Made by a program: the position numbers and the translations under genes. From Anaerolineaceae bacterium (lineage in GTDB: Bacteria; Chloroflexota; Anaerolineae; Aggregatilineales; Phototrophicaceae), in the NCBI GenBank assembly GCA_002699585.1, contig PABP01000032.1, positions 14,636 to 78,635 of the forward strand: 64,000 bases of DNA, given 5' to 3'. Positions 33,899 to 44,149 of the stretch are shown here, one piece after another. Under the pieces are notes generated by a model. That model made no database searches and was not told the DNA's origin. It was given only the letters and a program-made list of their open reading frames with translations. How positions within the stretch are numbered: the stretch's first letter is position 1; each line of letters begins with the position of its first letter.

Positions 33899-36800
33899 AT
33901 GACCAATAATTATGAATGGCTTGTCGATCAAATTTTGGATCACCCGACATGGAATGAACCTGTGCGTGTTGAGCGGGTTAAGCAGATGGGTATTCATCTC
34001 TCCCTTCGTGTTGTCGGGATAGAGACGAATCAGTATCGAACTGCTGTGCTGACCGTTGCTGAGGTTGATCAGATCGCGGGCAAAGGGATTGTGAATAACG
34101 AATTACTCTCCGGTGACCCAACCCAATTTCGACTGGCTTCAGAGGCAAAACGCATCCATCTTGCTTATTTGTATGATCCACTTTTCGCAGTCAGCATGTC
34201 GCAAATTGATCCATTACCACATCAGCTTGAGGCTGTTTATAAATATATGCTTCCTCAACCGAATCTGCGCTTCATGCTCGCAGATGATCCTGGTGCGGGA
34301 AAGACAATTATGGCAGGGTTACTACTCAAAGAACTCAAGCTACGTGGGGTGTTGAAACGGACGCTAATCGTGACACCTGGTGGATTATGGGTTCAATGGA
34401 GACGAGAATTACAAGAGAAGTTCAGTGAACACTTTGATCGTATGGATCGTGGCTTTCACTCCTCGTTGGGGTCTGGACGTGCATGGAATGTGTATTCACA
34501 GGTGATTACGTCTATCGACTTTGCCAAACAACCCGATATTCTGGAAAGTCTGTCGATAGCAGATCGTTGGGATTTAGTCATTGTCGATGAGTGTCATAAA
34601 ATGAGCGCCTACCGACGTGGACCAACTAAGGTGGAACGTAGTCAACGATACCGACTAGGGGAATTATTAGCAGACAAAGCAGACCGCCTGTTATTGTTGA
34701 CGGCAACACCTCATAAAGGCGATGCAGAAAATTTCCGCTTTTTGCTCTCATTGCTTGACCCCGATTTGTTTGCTGATCGGGATGTGCTTCAACGAGCAGT
34801 CCAACGGCAGGAAAACCCTATCTTCTTGCGGCGATTGAAAGAACACATGCGCGGATTTGATGGTAAACCATTGTTTCCTCCACGCAAAGCAGTTACACCG
34901 AAATTTCGCTTAAGTCAGGCAGAAAGCCAGCTCTATGATGCTGTGACTCATTATGTTCAGCATAATTTCAATCTGGCGATGGAGTCAGAAAACAGGAATG
35001 TGACGTTTGCGCTCATTATTTTGCAACGTCGCCTGGCATCGAGTTTGAATGCTATCCTGAAATCGCTTCAGAAACGTCATGCGCGTTTGGCTGAGCTATA
35101 TCGGATTGTCACCGCTGACCCAGAGATATTGGAAAAACAGGCGCAAGATCGGGTAGATGATCCTGAGAATGCTGAGAGCGATACAGAACGTGAAGCCAGC
35201 GAAGAGCAGGTGTTGCGTTATACCGTTGCTCGAAATCTGGAAGAACTTGAAGCTGAGATTATTGAATTAGAAAAGCTCATCAAACTGGCTGAGCAGGTGA
35301 AAGCCAGTGGCGAGGAAACCAAACTCACAGAACTCCAGAAGGTGATGGCAAACGAACATATACGTGATACTGGCGAGAAATTGCTCGTTTTCACCGAGGC
35401 AAAAGACACACTGGATTATCTCGTGGATAACTTCCGGCAGTGGGGCTATCGGACTACATTCATTGATGGTTCAATACCAACCGATGAGCGAGTTATACGA
35501 GAAAAAGAATTTAAGAATACCGCACAGATTATGGTAGCTACTGATGCTGCCAGTGAAGGCATTAACCTGCAATTCTGCCACCTTATGGTGAATTATGATG
35601 TGCCCTGGAATCCGACGCGCCTAGAACAGCGACTGGGGCGCATCCACCGCTATGGACAGGAGACTGAAGTCTTCATGTACAATCTGGTCGCAGAAGGCAC
35701 ACGCGAAGGCGATGTTCTGCGGGCTGTTCTGGATAAACTGAAGAAAATGTCAGAAGGCATGGGTGGTGATCGTGTCTTTGATGTCATCGACCTCATGCTA
35801 GAAGACGTAAACCTCGAAGACCTTATTGTTGAAGCGGTGACACAACGACAACAATTCAGCGATATTCTGGCTCGATTGGACAGAAAACTAGACGAAGAAC
35901 AACAACAAGCTCGCCTACAGGAATTGACGTTAGAAGCGCTATCGACGGAATATGTCGATGTACAGGGCATGGCGCTTCAGAAACGGGTGGCAAGCGAGAA
36001 TCGACTCGCACCAGCCTTTATTCGGTCGTTTTTCCTAAAGGCAATGGAGGCAATCTGGCCCGGACGACTTGACCAGCGAGCAGATGGCTTTTATCGTATT
36101 CGCGCTGTACCTCGTGACCTACAAACTGTGCCTGATGAGCTAACCACACGCTACGGAACAGTTCGTGAAACCTATAACATCATCATCTTTAACAAAGAAG
36201 AGGTAAAACAACACGATACCGGAGAGTTTGTCGGGCCAGGACATCCGCTGTTTGAGGCAGTCAGTTATCATGTCATGCAACGATTTGGCGCAATGTTGAA
36301 AAACGGTGCTGTCTTTACTGATCCCGATGGCTCATATCATGGATTGATCTGGTTAGTGGAAGGTACAATTCAAGATGGCATGAGTAACATCGCTGGACGC
36401 AAATTATCGGCGGTGTATCAACCATTGGATGGCGGACTACGCCAGCAGATTCATCCGGGACAGTTGCTGGACTTTGCGCCTATTGAGGGAACTGTGCAAT
36501 TGCCACATGGCACAGAGGCGCTGGTTGAAAGCGAAGATGATCTTCTGGGATGGTATGTTGGTGATGTGCTGACCGACTACTTCGCAGAATTGCAGGAAAA
36601 CCGTGATCGTGAAGGTGAGATTGTTGAGCGGTATCTCAAACAGTCTTTTCGGTCATTGATGGCGCGTAGCCAGGGAATGCTCACCGAATACTATGAAAAA
36701 TCCGCAACGGGCAAAGACATGCGCCTCAAGATTCATGAAGAAGAAACGCGCTTCAAAGACCTGCAACGCCGCGAAAAAGAACGCATGATACAGGTTGAAC

Positions 36801-37291
36801 GGGAAAGATCGTTGACGATTGCCGAACCTGAGATTGTCGGATTTGCGCTGATACTCACCGAAGCACCTGATGTCGACACGACCACCACAGCCACCGGTGA
36901 GATGATGCGACGTGATGACGAAGTAGAGCACGGGGCGATTGAGGCAGTGCTGGCGTATGAGGCACAACGTGGCTGGATAGCGGAAGACATCAGCCATGAA
37001 AAACGACCATGGGATGTAACCAGCATTAGTCCCGATGGTGACCAGATCCGATATATTGAGGTAAAAGGACGGGCAGGGGAGGGTGTAGCAGAAATGGGCG
37101 AACGCGAATGGTTGTTTGCCGAGAACCACCCTGAAGAATCATGGCTGTACGTGGTGAGCTATGCCAAAACGAATCCGCAGATTTACACCGTTCCTAACCC
37201 TGCAAATCGTTTGAACCGCGAAGAGGTGCTGATTCGTAACCGTTATCAGGTCTCTGTGGACGGTTGGAAGCGTGCCGCAGTGAAGGAATAA
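33899..37291 (+). CDS. SNF2-type helicase with DUF3883-like C-terminus (defence operon)
   Basis: A 1130-residue superfamily 2 ATPase of the SNF2 group: Walker A DDPGAGKTIMAG (~residues 128-139), DEAH-type box VDECHK (~residue 229), motif III LTATPHKGD, motifs V/VI ATDAASEGINLQFCH and RLEQRLGRIHRYGQ. A coiled-coil insert is present around residues 395-475. The end (~residues 1030-1115: WDVTSISPDGDQIRYIEVKG, EWLFAENHPEESWLYVV) matches DUF3883, often found on defence helicases. First gene of a three-gene operon with a DUF1156 methylase and a DUF499 ATPase. In BREX type 3 a comparable helicase is called BrxHII (from memory). Confidence 0.85.
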   Translation: MTNNYEWLVDQILDHPTWNEPVRVERVKQMGIHLSLRVVGIETNQYRTAVLTVAEVDQIAGKGIVNNELLSGDPTQFRLASEAKRIHLAYLYDPLFAVSMSQIDPLPHQLEAVYKYMLPQPNLRFMLADDPGAGKTIMAGLLLKELKLRGVLKRTLIVTPGGLWVQWRRELQEKFSEHFDRMDRGFHSSLGSGRAWNVYSQVITSIDFAKQPDILESLSIADRWDLVIVDECHKMSAYRRGPTKVERSQRYRLGELLADKADRLLLLTATPHKGDAENFRFLLSLLDPDLFADRDVLQRAVQRQENPIFLRRLKEHMRGFDGKPLFPPRKAVTPKFRLSQAESQLYDAVTHYVQHNFNLAMESENRNVTFALIILQRRLASSLNAILKSLQKRHARLAELYRIVTADPEILEKQAQDRVDDPENAESDTEREASEEQVLRYTVARNLEELEAEIIELEKLIKLAEQVKASGEETKLTELQKVMANEHIRDTGEKLLVFTEAKDTLDYLVDNFRQWGYRTTFIDGSIPTDERVIREKEFKNTAQIMVATDAASEGINLQFCHLMVNYDVPWNPTRLEQRLGRIHRYGQETEVFMYNLVAEGTREGDVLRAVLDKLKKMSEGMGGDRVFDVIDLMLEDVNLEDLIVEAVTQRQQFSDILARLDRKLDEEQQQARLQELTLEALSTEYVDVQGMALQKRVASENRLAPAFIRSFFLKAMEAIWPGRLDQRADGFYRIRAVPRDLQTVPDELTTRYGTVRETYNIIIFNKEEVKQHDTGEFVGPGHPLFEAVSYHVMQRFGAMLKNGAVFTDPDGSYHGLIWLVEGTIQDGMSNIAGRKLSAVYQPLDGGLRQQIHPGQLLDFAPIEGTVQLPHGTEALVESEDDLLGWYVGDVLTDYFAELQENRDREGEIVERYLKQSFRSLMARSQGMLTEYYEKSATGKDMRLKIHEEETRFKDLQRREKERMIQVERERSLTIAEPEIVGFALILTEAPDVDTTTTATGEMMRRDDEVEHGAIEAVLAYEAQRGWIAEDISHEKRPWDVTSISPDGDQIRYIEVKGRAGEGVAEMGEREWLFAENHPEESWLYVVSYAKTNPQIYTVPNPANRLNREEVLIRNRYQVSVDGWKRAAVKE

Positions 37292-37405
37292 GTCGCACAA
37301 ACCTGTTAAGATACAGTGCGCCAGAAGAACGACTTAACGTTAAATACAACCAGCTCACCACGCTTAATACTGCGGGGGCTGATGCGACTGAGAAAGCAGA
37401 TTTTT

Positions 37406-40258
37406 ATGACAGAACAACACGACCGCCGTTTAATTGAAGATTCGCTGCCGCTGGAAGCGATTAGCTTCCAGAGTGCGCGAGAAAAAAGCATCCGGCATGG
37501 GCACATTAGCACACTGCACATCTGGTGGGCGAGGCGACCACTGGCGGCGATGCGAGCGGCGATTTTTGCGGCATTGATGCCAGCCCCAGAGAATGAGGAA
37601 GAGCGTGAGCAGATGCACCGCCTGATTGGTGGGACTTATAACGCTAAAACAGAAAAGTGGGAGGGCGGTATCTGTGATTGGGATAGCGTGAAGGATGGCA
37701 ACAGTGAGGTCATTCAACAAGCACAGGCGCTAATCCGTAAGCACTACCCGGATGCGCCACCCAAGGTGCTTGATCCCTTCATGGGTGGGGGCAGTACGGG
37801 CTTAGAGGCGCTACGGCTGGGTGCGGAGGCGCACGGTGTGGAACTGAACCCGGTGGCGCACATCATTGAGCTGTGTACGCTGGTTTACCCACAGAAATAT
37901 GGGCAGAAGATCACCCGTGTGGAGTACGAGGCACGCCCCGGAACCCTGCCGCCAGTGGAACACATGGCGGCTTATGTGGATGACGAGTATGATGCGAACG
38001 ACGACAGTGACCCCGAACAGCAGTCCTTCGATTTCGACATTGACGAGATGGTGAATCCGCTGGCTGAGGATGTTAAACGGTGGGGGCATTGGGTACGCCA
38101 GAGAGCATATGAAGAAATCGGGACTCTGTATAAGACGACGGAAAACCGTCATGTTGCGGCATATCTTTGGGCACGGACGATTACCTGTCATAACCCGCAA
38201 TGCAAAGCAAAAATGCCATTATTGCGTCAATATTGGCTGGCACGTACAAAATCGAAAAGACTGTCTCTCAAACCGATTGTAGACACGCAAAATAAAACTA
38301 TAGAGTTTACTGTCGTTGAAAATAATGAAATAGATTTTGATCCAACAAATGGAACGATGAAGTCTGGTTCGGTTACCTGCCTCGTTTGTAACACTTCCGC
38401 AGATGGTTCGTATATCCGTGAGGAAGCTGTCGCAGAAAGAATGGGACAGATGCTTATTGGAGTTGTAGAAGTATCAGAAGATGAAACAGGTAAATTTTAT
38501 CGTTCCCCTACCGAGCAAGATTTAGATAATTATCATACGGCAACACAACAGCTTGAGGCTTTTATAGACCAGAATCCTGACTCCGTTATGGTGGGACAGA
38601 TCAGTGATATACGTCCATCATCCAACGCACGTGGCATATCTGGTTTAACAAGGTATGGGATTCTTAACTTTAATGAGCTTTACAATAACAGGCAAATGCT
38701 TGTTTTGCAGAAATTTGGAGAAATCATCAGTGAGGCAGCGCAAAAGATAGAGGAAATTTATGCCGATCAGGAATATGCTAAGGCTGTAGCTACGTATCTG
38801 TCACTAGCACTTGATAAAGTTGCTGATTACAACAGTCGAGTGTCAACATGGGATAGTACACGTGAATCTATGCGTAACACTTTTCCCCGGCAAGCTATTC
38901 AAATGGTTTGGGATTATGCGGAGTCAAATCCTTTTAGTGGTTCATCGGGAGACTGGAGTAACGCCTTCAATTGGATTGAACGAACCATTATTCATACGTC
39001 TCTTGCATCTGATAATCCTGCAAAGCTAATAAACGGAGACGCCACTCGATTACCCTATAACGATGAATACAGATTGAATGCAGTCATTACAGATCCCCCA
39101 TACTACGATTCAGTGCCATACGCAGACTTAGCTGACTTCTTTTACACCGTGCTGCGTAGTAGTTTAACGGAGTTGTATCCTGATCAATTTGTTACACCAC
39201 TAACCCCAAAATCGTCAGAAATCATTGAACATGCACGTCGGGGTGATGAAGCCCAAAACTTTTACGAAAAGCAGATGACAAAGGCTTTTAGTGAAGCTAA
39301 TCGCGTGTTAGATACACATGGGGTGATGGCAGTTGTGTTTGCCCACACTTCTACCACTGCTTGGGAAACTTTACTAAACAGTCTTCTATCTGCAGGACTC
39401 GTCGTGACTGCATCGTGGCCATTACATACTGAAATGTCAACAAGACTGCGTGCAAGAGGCAACGCTTCCCTTGCATCCTCCATTTTTATTGTATGTCGTA
39501 AGCGCGTTGCAGAAACCGACGGCATTTACGACGATGTGCGCCCACTCATGAAAGCACGCATCAAAGAACGTCTGGACTATTTTTGGAAGCAAGGCATTCG
39601 CGGTGCAGATTTCTTCATTAGTGCCATTGGTCCCGCCGTCGAGGTATTCGGGCAGTACAAAACAGTTCGTAAACTCAGCGGTGATGTAGTCACGGTGGCA
39701 GAACTGCTCGACATCGTACAGCAAGAAGTCGCGGACTATGCGCTGTCTCAGGTAATGAATGGAGGAGCCGCCTTCGGTCCCTTCGATGCACCCACGCGCT
39801 TCTATATCATGTATCGCTGGTCATATGGCAAGAACAAGATTGAATTCGATGACGGGATGCGTCTGGCGATGGCTCTAGGTGCAGAAGTGGATTTACTCAT
39901 GCATGTCAGTAGTGTGCTTAAAAAGAGCGGTAGCAGTGTCAACTTGTTGAGTCCTTATGAGCGTGAAGATAATGAAAAACTGGGCGAACCGGCACGAGAT
40001 CGCATGTCAGCACCGCTGATTGATATGGTGCATCGGGCGGCATTGCTCTGGCGTGCAGGGAAGCGCGATGAACTGACACGCTTTGTCAGTATCAATGTTG
40101 GAACGCGGGTAGAGGCTCTGCGGGCAGTAGCACAGGCGCTGATTAACGTCTTGCCGGATGGCGACAAAGAAAAACAGCTCTATGAGGGCTTCTTGCAGGG
40201 TGAACTACCCACCGCGCCCACCAGCAACAAAATGTTTAGCGATGAAGACTTTAGTTAG
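37406..40258 (+). CDS. DUF1156-type adenine-specific DNA methyltransferase (PglX-like)
   Basis: 950 residues from the ATG at 37406, chosen because RRLIEDSLPLEAISFQSARE is the normal DUF1156 start; a longer frame from 37316 adds 30 residues of no homology. DUF1156 occupies ~1-70 (EKSIRHGHISTLHIWWARRP). SAM motif I is DPFMGGGSTGLEAL (~residue 123) and catalytic motif IV DPPYYDSVPY is at ~563. A CHNPQCKAKM...CLVCNTS zinc-ribbon-like insert is present. DPPY implies N6-adenine methylation. It resembles the PglXI methylase of BREX type 3, and would mark self DNA. Confidence 0.88.
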   Translation: MTEQHDRRLIEDSLPLEAISFQSAREKSIRHGHISTLHIWWARRPLAAMRAAIFAALMPAPENEEEREQMHRLIGGTYNAKTEKWEGGICDWDSVKDGNSEVIQQAQALIRKHYPDAPPKVLDPFMGGGSTGLEALRLGAEAHGVELNPVAHIIELCTLVYPQKYGQKITRVEYEARPGTLPPVEHMAAYVDDEYDANDDSDPEQQSFDFDIDEMVNPLAEDVKRWGHWVRQRAYEEIGTLYKTTENRHVAAYLWARTITCHNPQCKAKMPLLRQYWLARTKSKRLSLKPIVDTQNKTIEFTVVENNEIDFDPTNGTMKSGSVTCLVCNTSADGSYIREEAVAERMGQMLIGVVEVSEDETGKFYRSPTEQDLDNYHTATQQLEAFIDQNPDSVMVGQISDIRPSSNARGISGLTRYGILNFNELYNNRQMLVLQKFGEIISEAAQKIEEIYADQEYAKAVATYLSLALDKVADYNSRVSTWDSTRESMRNTFPRQAIQMVWDYAESNPFSGSSGDWSNAFNWIERTIIHTSLASDNPAKLINGDATRLPYNDEYRLNAVITDPPYYDSVPYADLADFFYTVLRSSLTELYPDQFVTPLTPKSSEIIEHARRGDEAQNFYEKQMTKAFSEANRVLDTHGVMAVVFAHTSTTAWETLLNSLLSAGLVVTASWPLHTEMSTRLRARGNASLASSIFIVCRKRVAETDGIYDDVRPLMKARIKERLDYFWKQGIRGADFFISAIGPAVEVFGQYKTVRKLSGDVVTVAELLDIVQQEVADYALSQVMNGGAAFGPFDAPTRFYIMYRWSYGKNKIEFDDGMRLAMALGAEVDLLMHVSSVLKKSGSSVNLLSPYEREDNEKLGEPARDRMSAPLIDMVHRAALLWRAGKRDELTRFVSINVGTRVEALRAVAQALINVLPDGDKEKQLYEGFLQGELPTAPTSNKMFSDEDFS

Positions 40259-40269
40259 GAATTAGTCCG

Positions 40270-43200
40270 ATGACAGTAGACTATCAACGTGAACTCCGCG
40301 ATGCGAAAAAGCTGCTCGAAGGCGAGATGTATAAGCAGGCACTCAAGACTGTAGGCGATGCTCAGGAGCATGTTCTGCGTGATTTGCTATTTGAGCTATA
40401 CAACAATGGCAACAAGGGCGACAAAACGTATCTGGAGCAGGTCATCGGGCGAGTAGCAAGCAACAAAACAGCTGAACAGCTCACTACTTATGAGATGGTG
40501 AATGTCTTTCAAGAGCGCGGCGTGATGGAGCTGGTCGAGAAATTGCCGAATGTCAGCACGCGCTTTTTCTCGGTGGATGCGCTGGATCAACTACGCCGTA
40601 TTCGCAATGACAGCACCCATAAAGATTATCAACCGTCCCAGCAGGAGGCGGCTTATGTGATTTCACAGTTTGAGTTGTTCCTGATAGAAACCGGACGTAT
40701 CCCACGTCCGAAAGTTTCACCGACAGCATCGGGTCCGCTCAAGCCCTGGATTGAAGTTGCAACGCCACATCGTGACATCCGTGAAGGCAATTTTGATTTG
40801 AACGTCTTCGCGGCTGATCTGGGCATGGTTCAACAGAACAAAGCCAAAGATGAATATCAAGATCCCGAAATATTTTTCTCACGGACATATCTCACACGCG
40901 GTCTGCGCCTTCAACTTCAGAACATGATGCGCCGTTTGTCAGGTGAGTCAGGTACAAACGCGGTTATCAATCTATTCACAACATTTGGTGGCGGTAAGAC
41001 GCATACCATGCTGGCGATGTTGCATCTGGCCAAGCACCATGTACAGCTTGCGCGCAAGTTCCCGGAGGTAGCAAGTCTGGTACAGAAAGCTGAGATCAAG
41101 AACGCACCAGAAAGTGTGAGTGTCGCCATTATTGATGGCACAGCATTGACCCCTGCAAAACCACGTCGTCCAGAACGGGGTGTTACCCTGCACACGCTGT
41201 GGGGAGAGATTGCTTATCAGCTCGGCGGTACAGAACTGTATGACGTGATCCGCGAATTGGATGAGAGTAAGGGGGCGCCCGGTGCATCCGAACTCACCGA
41301 TTTACTGGCATTGGCTGGACCTTCGCTAATTCTCATTGATGAAACACTGGAATACTCTACAAAAGCCTCTGCTGTAAAGGTCGGTAAAGGCTATCTGGTA
41401 GATCAGATGCATGCCTTTTTCAAGGCACTCAGTCAGGCTGTGGGCAATCGTCCTGATTGTCTACTGGTGATGACTCTCACAAGTAGTCGTCAAGAACAAT
41501 TTGGCGATCAAGCTGCTGAACTGTATGAAACTCTAGAACGTATTCTGGAACGTGTTGAAAGCACAGAAGTTGTCGCAGAGAATATTGAAATCTACGAGAT
41601 TTTGCGTCGGCGGTTGTTCGAGACTGTTGGCGATGAGACCTATCACGAACAATTGGCGCAGATTTTCTCTGACGAGTTGTACCGTAAGAACCCTGATCTG
41701 TTCCCGGAAAAAGCTGTACATCCAGAATATCGACAGGCGATGATTCGCTCATATCCGTTCCATCCCGAATTAGTAGACATCATGCGTGATCGGTGGGGCA
41801 CCATTGCTGGCTTCCAAAAAACCCGCGGTGTCTTACGCTTCATGGCGCTTGTCGTCAGTAGCCTGTATATGAACCGACATCATGAAATTGTCATCAAACC
41901 GAGCGATGTACCATTAGGTGACTCCCGTGTCCGACAGGAGTTGCTGGGCCATGTGGACAGTCCCGGCGGTTATGAAGCCGCGATTATCTCTGACATCGCT
42001 GGCAAGAATGATTCAAAAGCATTAGCTGTCGATTCAATGAGTGGTGGTGATTATCAACGATATGGTGTGGCAGAAGGCTTGGCAACATCTGTCTTTCTAT
42101 ATTCACACTCCGGTGGTGAGAACCGCCCAACAGCATCACAACCGCAAATGTGGCTATCATCTCTGGAACCAACGATTGTTCCAGCGCTGGCATCCGATGC
42201 TCTGGATAAATTAGAACGTCGCTTGTTCTACCTGGTGCGTGAAGGTACTCAATATTATCTGTCAGTTACGCCAAACCTGAATAAAATGCTGGTTGAACGC
42301 ATTGATGCTGTTAAGCGTGACACGGCTAGTGTGCAGAAAGTCATCCTTGATGAAATTCAGTTTATGGTAGGACGGGGACGTTTTGTACGGGTTTTCGTCT
42401 GGCCAGACGGACCGCGTGATGTAGACGATAATCGTGGTTTAAAACTAGTCATCGCCCCACTTGAGCAACACTGGCATCCCAATGATGACAATGAAACCCG
42501 TCTTGAGACAGAGGGCTACATTGACAATATTCGCACTAATGCGACGGGTACATATCGCCAGTTCAGCAATACCGTGGTATTTCTGCTACCCACGCACATC
42601 GGTGTACAAAATATCCGGGCGGCAGCTGTAAAGCGCTTGGCACTAGAAGAAATCAGTAAGACAGCACGCCACAAACTCAACGATTCTCAGCGTGAAGAAT
42701 TTGAGGACCAATACGCCAAGTCACAGCAAGACTTGCCTGCCGCCATCTGGGGAGCTTACACAGTTATAGTCGCCCCTGACGCTAATCGTACTCTCTGGAT
42801 AAGAGAAGAATTTGCAAAGGGTGGCTATCAGAAAGGGCAGAACACTCTGAGTGGGCGGGTCTGGAATAAACTTAACAGTGAAGAACGATTGCTGGAAAGA
42901 CTCGATCCAATGTTCCTTCAACTACGTTCTAATGATCGATGGGCGAATATCTGGCCTGAAGGCGAGCCTATTCTAAAAGTGGATCGGTTGCGTGACTACT
43001 TTGCAAGATATGATTATCTACCTATTCTGGCTGGTGATGATGTACTCAGTCAAACCATTGCATTCGGTGTACAGCGTGGTTTGTTTGCTTACGGACTTGG
43101 AGATGGGGAAAATCTGGATTTCGACACCCTGTACTTCAATGAACAACGTTCATCCAATGATTTCCTGATTACCGAGAGCGCGTGGTTAGTAAGTAGTTCG

Positions 43201-43596
43201 TTGGCAACTGAGTTGATGACACCTGATGAGACTCAATATCCTGATATAGCGCAACCAACAGCTACAATAAATGGGGATGGGGAAAATCTATCACTGCATA
43301 CACCCCCTATCACATCACCATCGTCAGCACCTACTTTTCAGCCATCGTCTACTCCTGAGCCACCGACTCATACTTATAGAAACCTGCAAATTGAGACAGG
43401 TCTGGATGATATGCAATGGTTGGCATTTTACCGTAGTGTGATTCAACCACTTGTTGAAGCAGGAGCTGATGTCGATATTCAACTGACTATTCGTGCGTCA
43501 AAACGCGACGGGATAGATGCAAATTTCATTGATTTACGTATCAAAGAGAGTGCACTACAAATCGGACGTAATGCAAGAGTTGATACTGAGGAGTAG
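40270..43596 (+). CDS. DUF499 P-loop ATPase (BrxC/PglY-like)
   Basis: An 1108-residue protein. The N-terminal ~140 residues form an extra helical domain (LLEGEMYKQALKTVGDAQEH, QLRRIRNDSTHKDYQPSQQE) that looks like a HEPN/DUF4145-type module (the RNDxTH segment is suggestive). The DUF499 ATPase follows: Walker A TFGGGKTHTM (~residues 238-247), Walker B LILIDETLEY (~353). A Pro/Ser linker near 1020-1045 leads to a C-terminal domain. It starts 11 bp after the methylase stop. Large ATPases of this type are core partners of DUF1156 methylases in BREX-like systems. A structured RNA region begins 35 bp after its stop on the same strand. Confidence 0.85.
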   Translation: MTVDYQRELRDAKKLLEGEMYKQALKTVGDAQEHVLRDLLFELYNNGNKGDKTYLEQVIGRVASNKTAEQLTTYEMVNVFQERGVMELVEKLPNVSTRFFSVDALDQLRRIRNDSTHKDYQPSQQEAAYVISQFELFLIETGRIPRPKVSPTASGPLKPWIEVATPHRDIREGNFDLNVFAADLGMVQQNKAKDEYQDPEIFFSRTYLTRGLRLQLQNMMRRLSGESGTNAVINLFTTFGGGKTHTMLAMLHLAKHHVQLARKFPEVASLVQKAEIKNAPESVSVAIIDGTALTPAKPRRPERGVTLHTLWGEIAYQLGGTELYDVIRELDESKGAPGASELTDLLALAGPSLILIDETLEYSTKASAVKVGKGYLVDQMHAFFKALSQAVGNRPDCLLVMTLTSSRQEQFGDQAAELYETLERILERVESTEVVAENIEIYEILRRRLFETVGDETYHEQLAQIFSDELYRKNPDLFPEKAVHPEYRQAMIRSYPFHPELVDIMRDRWGTIAGFQKTRGVLRFMALVVSSLYMNRHHEIVIKPSDVPLGDSRVRQELLGHVDSPGGYEAAIISDIAGKNDSKALAVDSMSGGDYQRYGVAEGLATSVFLYSHSGGENRPTASQPQMWLSSLEPTIVPALASDALDKLERRLFYLVREGTQYYLSVTPNLNKMLVERIDAVKRDTASVQKVILDEIQFMVGRGRFVRVFVWPDGPRDVDDNRGLKLVIAPLEQHWHPNDDNETRLETEGYIDNIRTNATGTYRQFSNTVVFLLPTHIGVQNIRAAAVKRLALEEISKTARHKLNDSQREEFEDQYAKSQQDLPAAIWGAYTVIVAPDANRTLWIREEFAKGGYQKGQNTLSGRVWNKLNSEERLLERLDPMFLQLRSNDRWANIWPEGEPILKVDRLRDYFARYDYLPILAGDDVLSQTIAFGVQRGLFAYGLGDGENLDFDTLYFNEQRSSNDFLITESAWLVSSSLATELMTPDETQYPDIAQPTATINGDGENLSLHTPPITSPSSAPTFQPSSTPEPPTHTYRNLQIETGLDDMQWLAFYRSVIQPLVEAGADVDIQLTIRASKRDGIDANFIDLRIKESALQIGRNARVDTEE

Positions 43597-43630
43597 GGCA
43601 ATCACAAGTAGTGTTACACCCACAGGGTGA

Positions 43631-44110
43631 TGCTTTTGCTTTTGAGTTTATGTTTGCTAATGGCAAACATGAACGGCGTTGAAGCATGACAAATGCTATC
43701 AACGCATCGAACACACAGTAGGTGTGTTCGGTGGGCGTGGTTTACCACGTCCACAGGCTGACCAGCACGCAGTAGCATGGTCAGCGGTGCGTCACGTGAG
43801 CGTGGCGCACCAGCCCCTCCGGCACATGAGGAGCCAGCGTTTTAGCTGGCGACGCATCTCAGCCCGTCATACACGCTCACACGAGGTATGACCTGAGACA
43901 GCCATAAACGTGTCCGACGGACAATCGTTTAAGCTGAGATGCGTTCGGCGTCCGTAGGACGCGGCACTGCTGCCATGCAGTGCCAACGGCGATACCACAT
44001 CCACGATGTACGTATCGCCGCAAAAGCGCAAGGACTTTCCGACAAGATATATTGTTGGGAAATGAAGAGAGTCGGGGAGTTGCCAACCAAAAAAAGAGGC
44101 GGCACTCTCA
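43631..44110 (+). ncRNA. candidate large ornate structured RNA (region 1)
   Basis: Nearly every base can be placed in a helix. In order: 43650-43657/43663-43670; 43676-43682/43699-43705; 43708-43716/43722-43730; 43731-43740/43745-43754; 43757-43764/43778-43785; 43786-43796/43801-43811; 43833-43838/43845-43850; long-range 43851-43862/43934-43945 enclosing 43866-43872/43886-43892 and 43906-43915/43919-43930; 43948-43953/43957-43962; 43963-43970/43977-43984; 43987-43995/44012-44020 with inner 43997-44001/44005-44009; 44067-44072/44104-44109. Three helices contain G.U pairs that form only on the plus strand (43735.43750, 43792.43805, 43851.43945). No protein frame is convincing. It may be cotranscribed with the DUF499 gene. 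The family is not recognised. Confidence 0.75.
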
Positions 44111-44149
44111 TGAATACCACCTCAAAAGGGATGTTATGCGGAGTCAAAC

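Noticed and set aside
33899-43596. DISARM system
   Set aside because: A helicase plus methylase could suggest DISARM, but no DUF1998 (DrmB) or phospholipase-D (DrmC) gene is present, and DUF1156 with DUF499 points to the BREX-3-like combination.
43631-44110. Group II or group I intron
   Set aside because: No domain V-like AGC/GNRA hairpin, no P7/P3 group I core and no intron-encoded protein were found; the neighbouring genes are intact and not interrupted.
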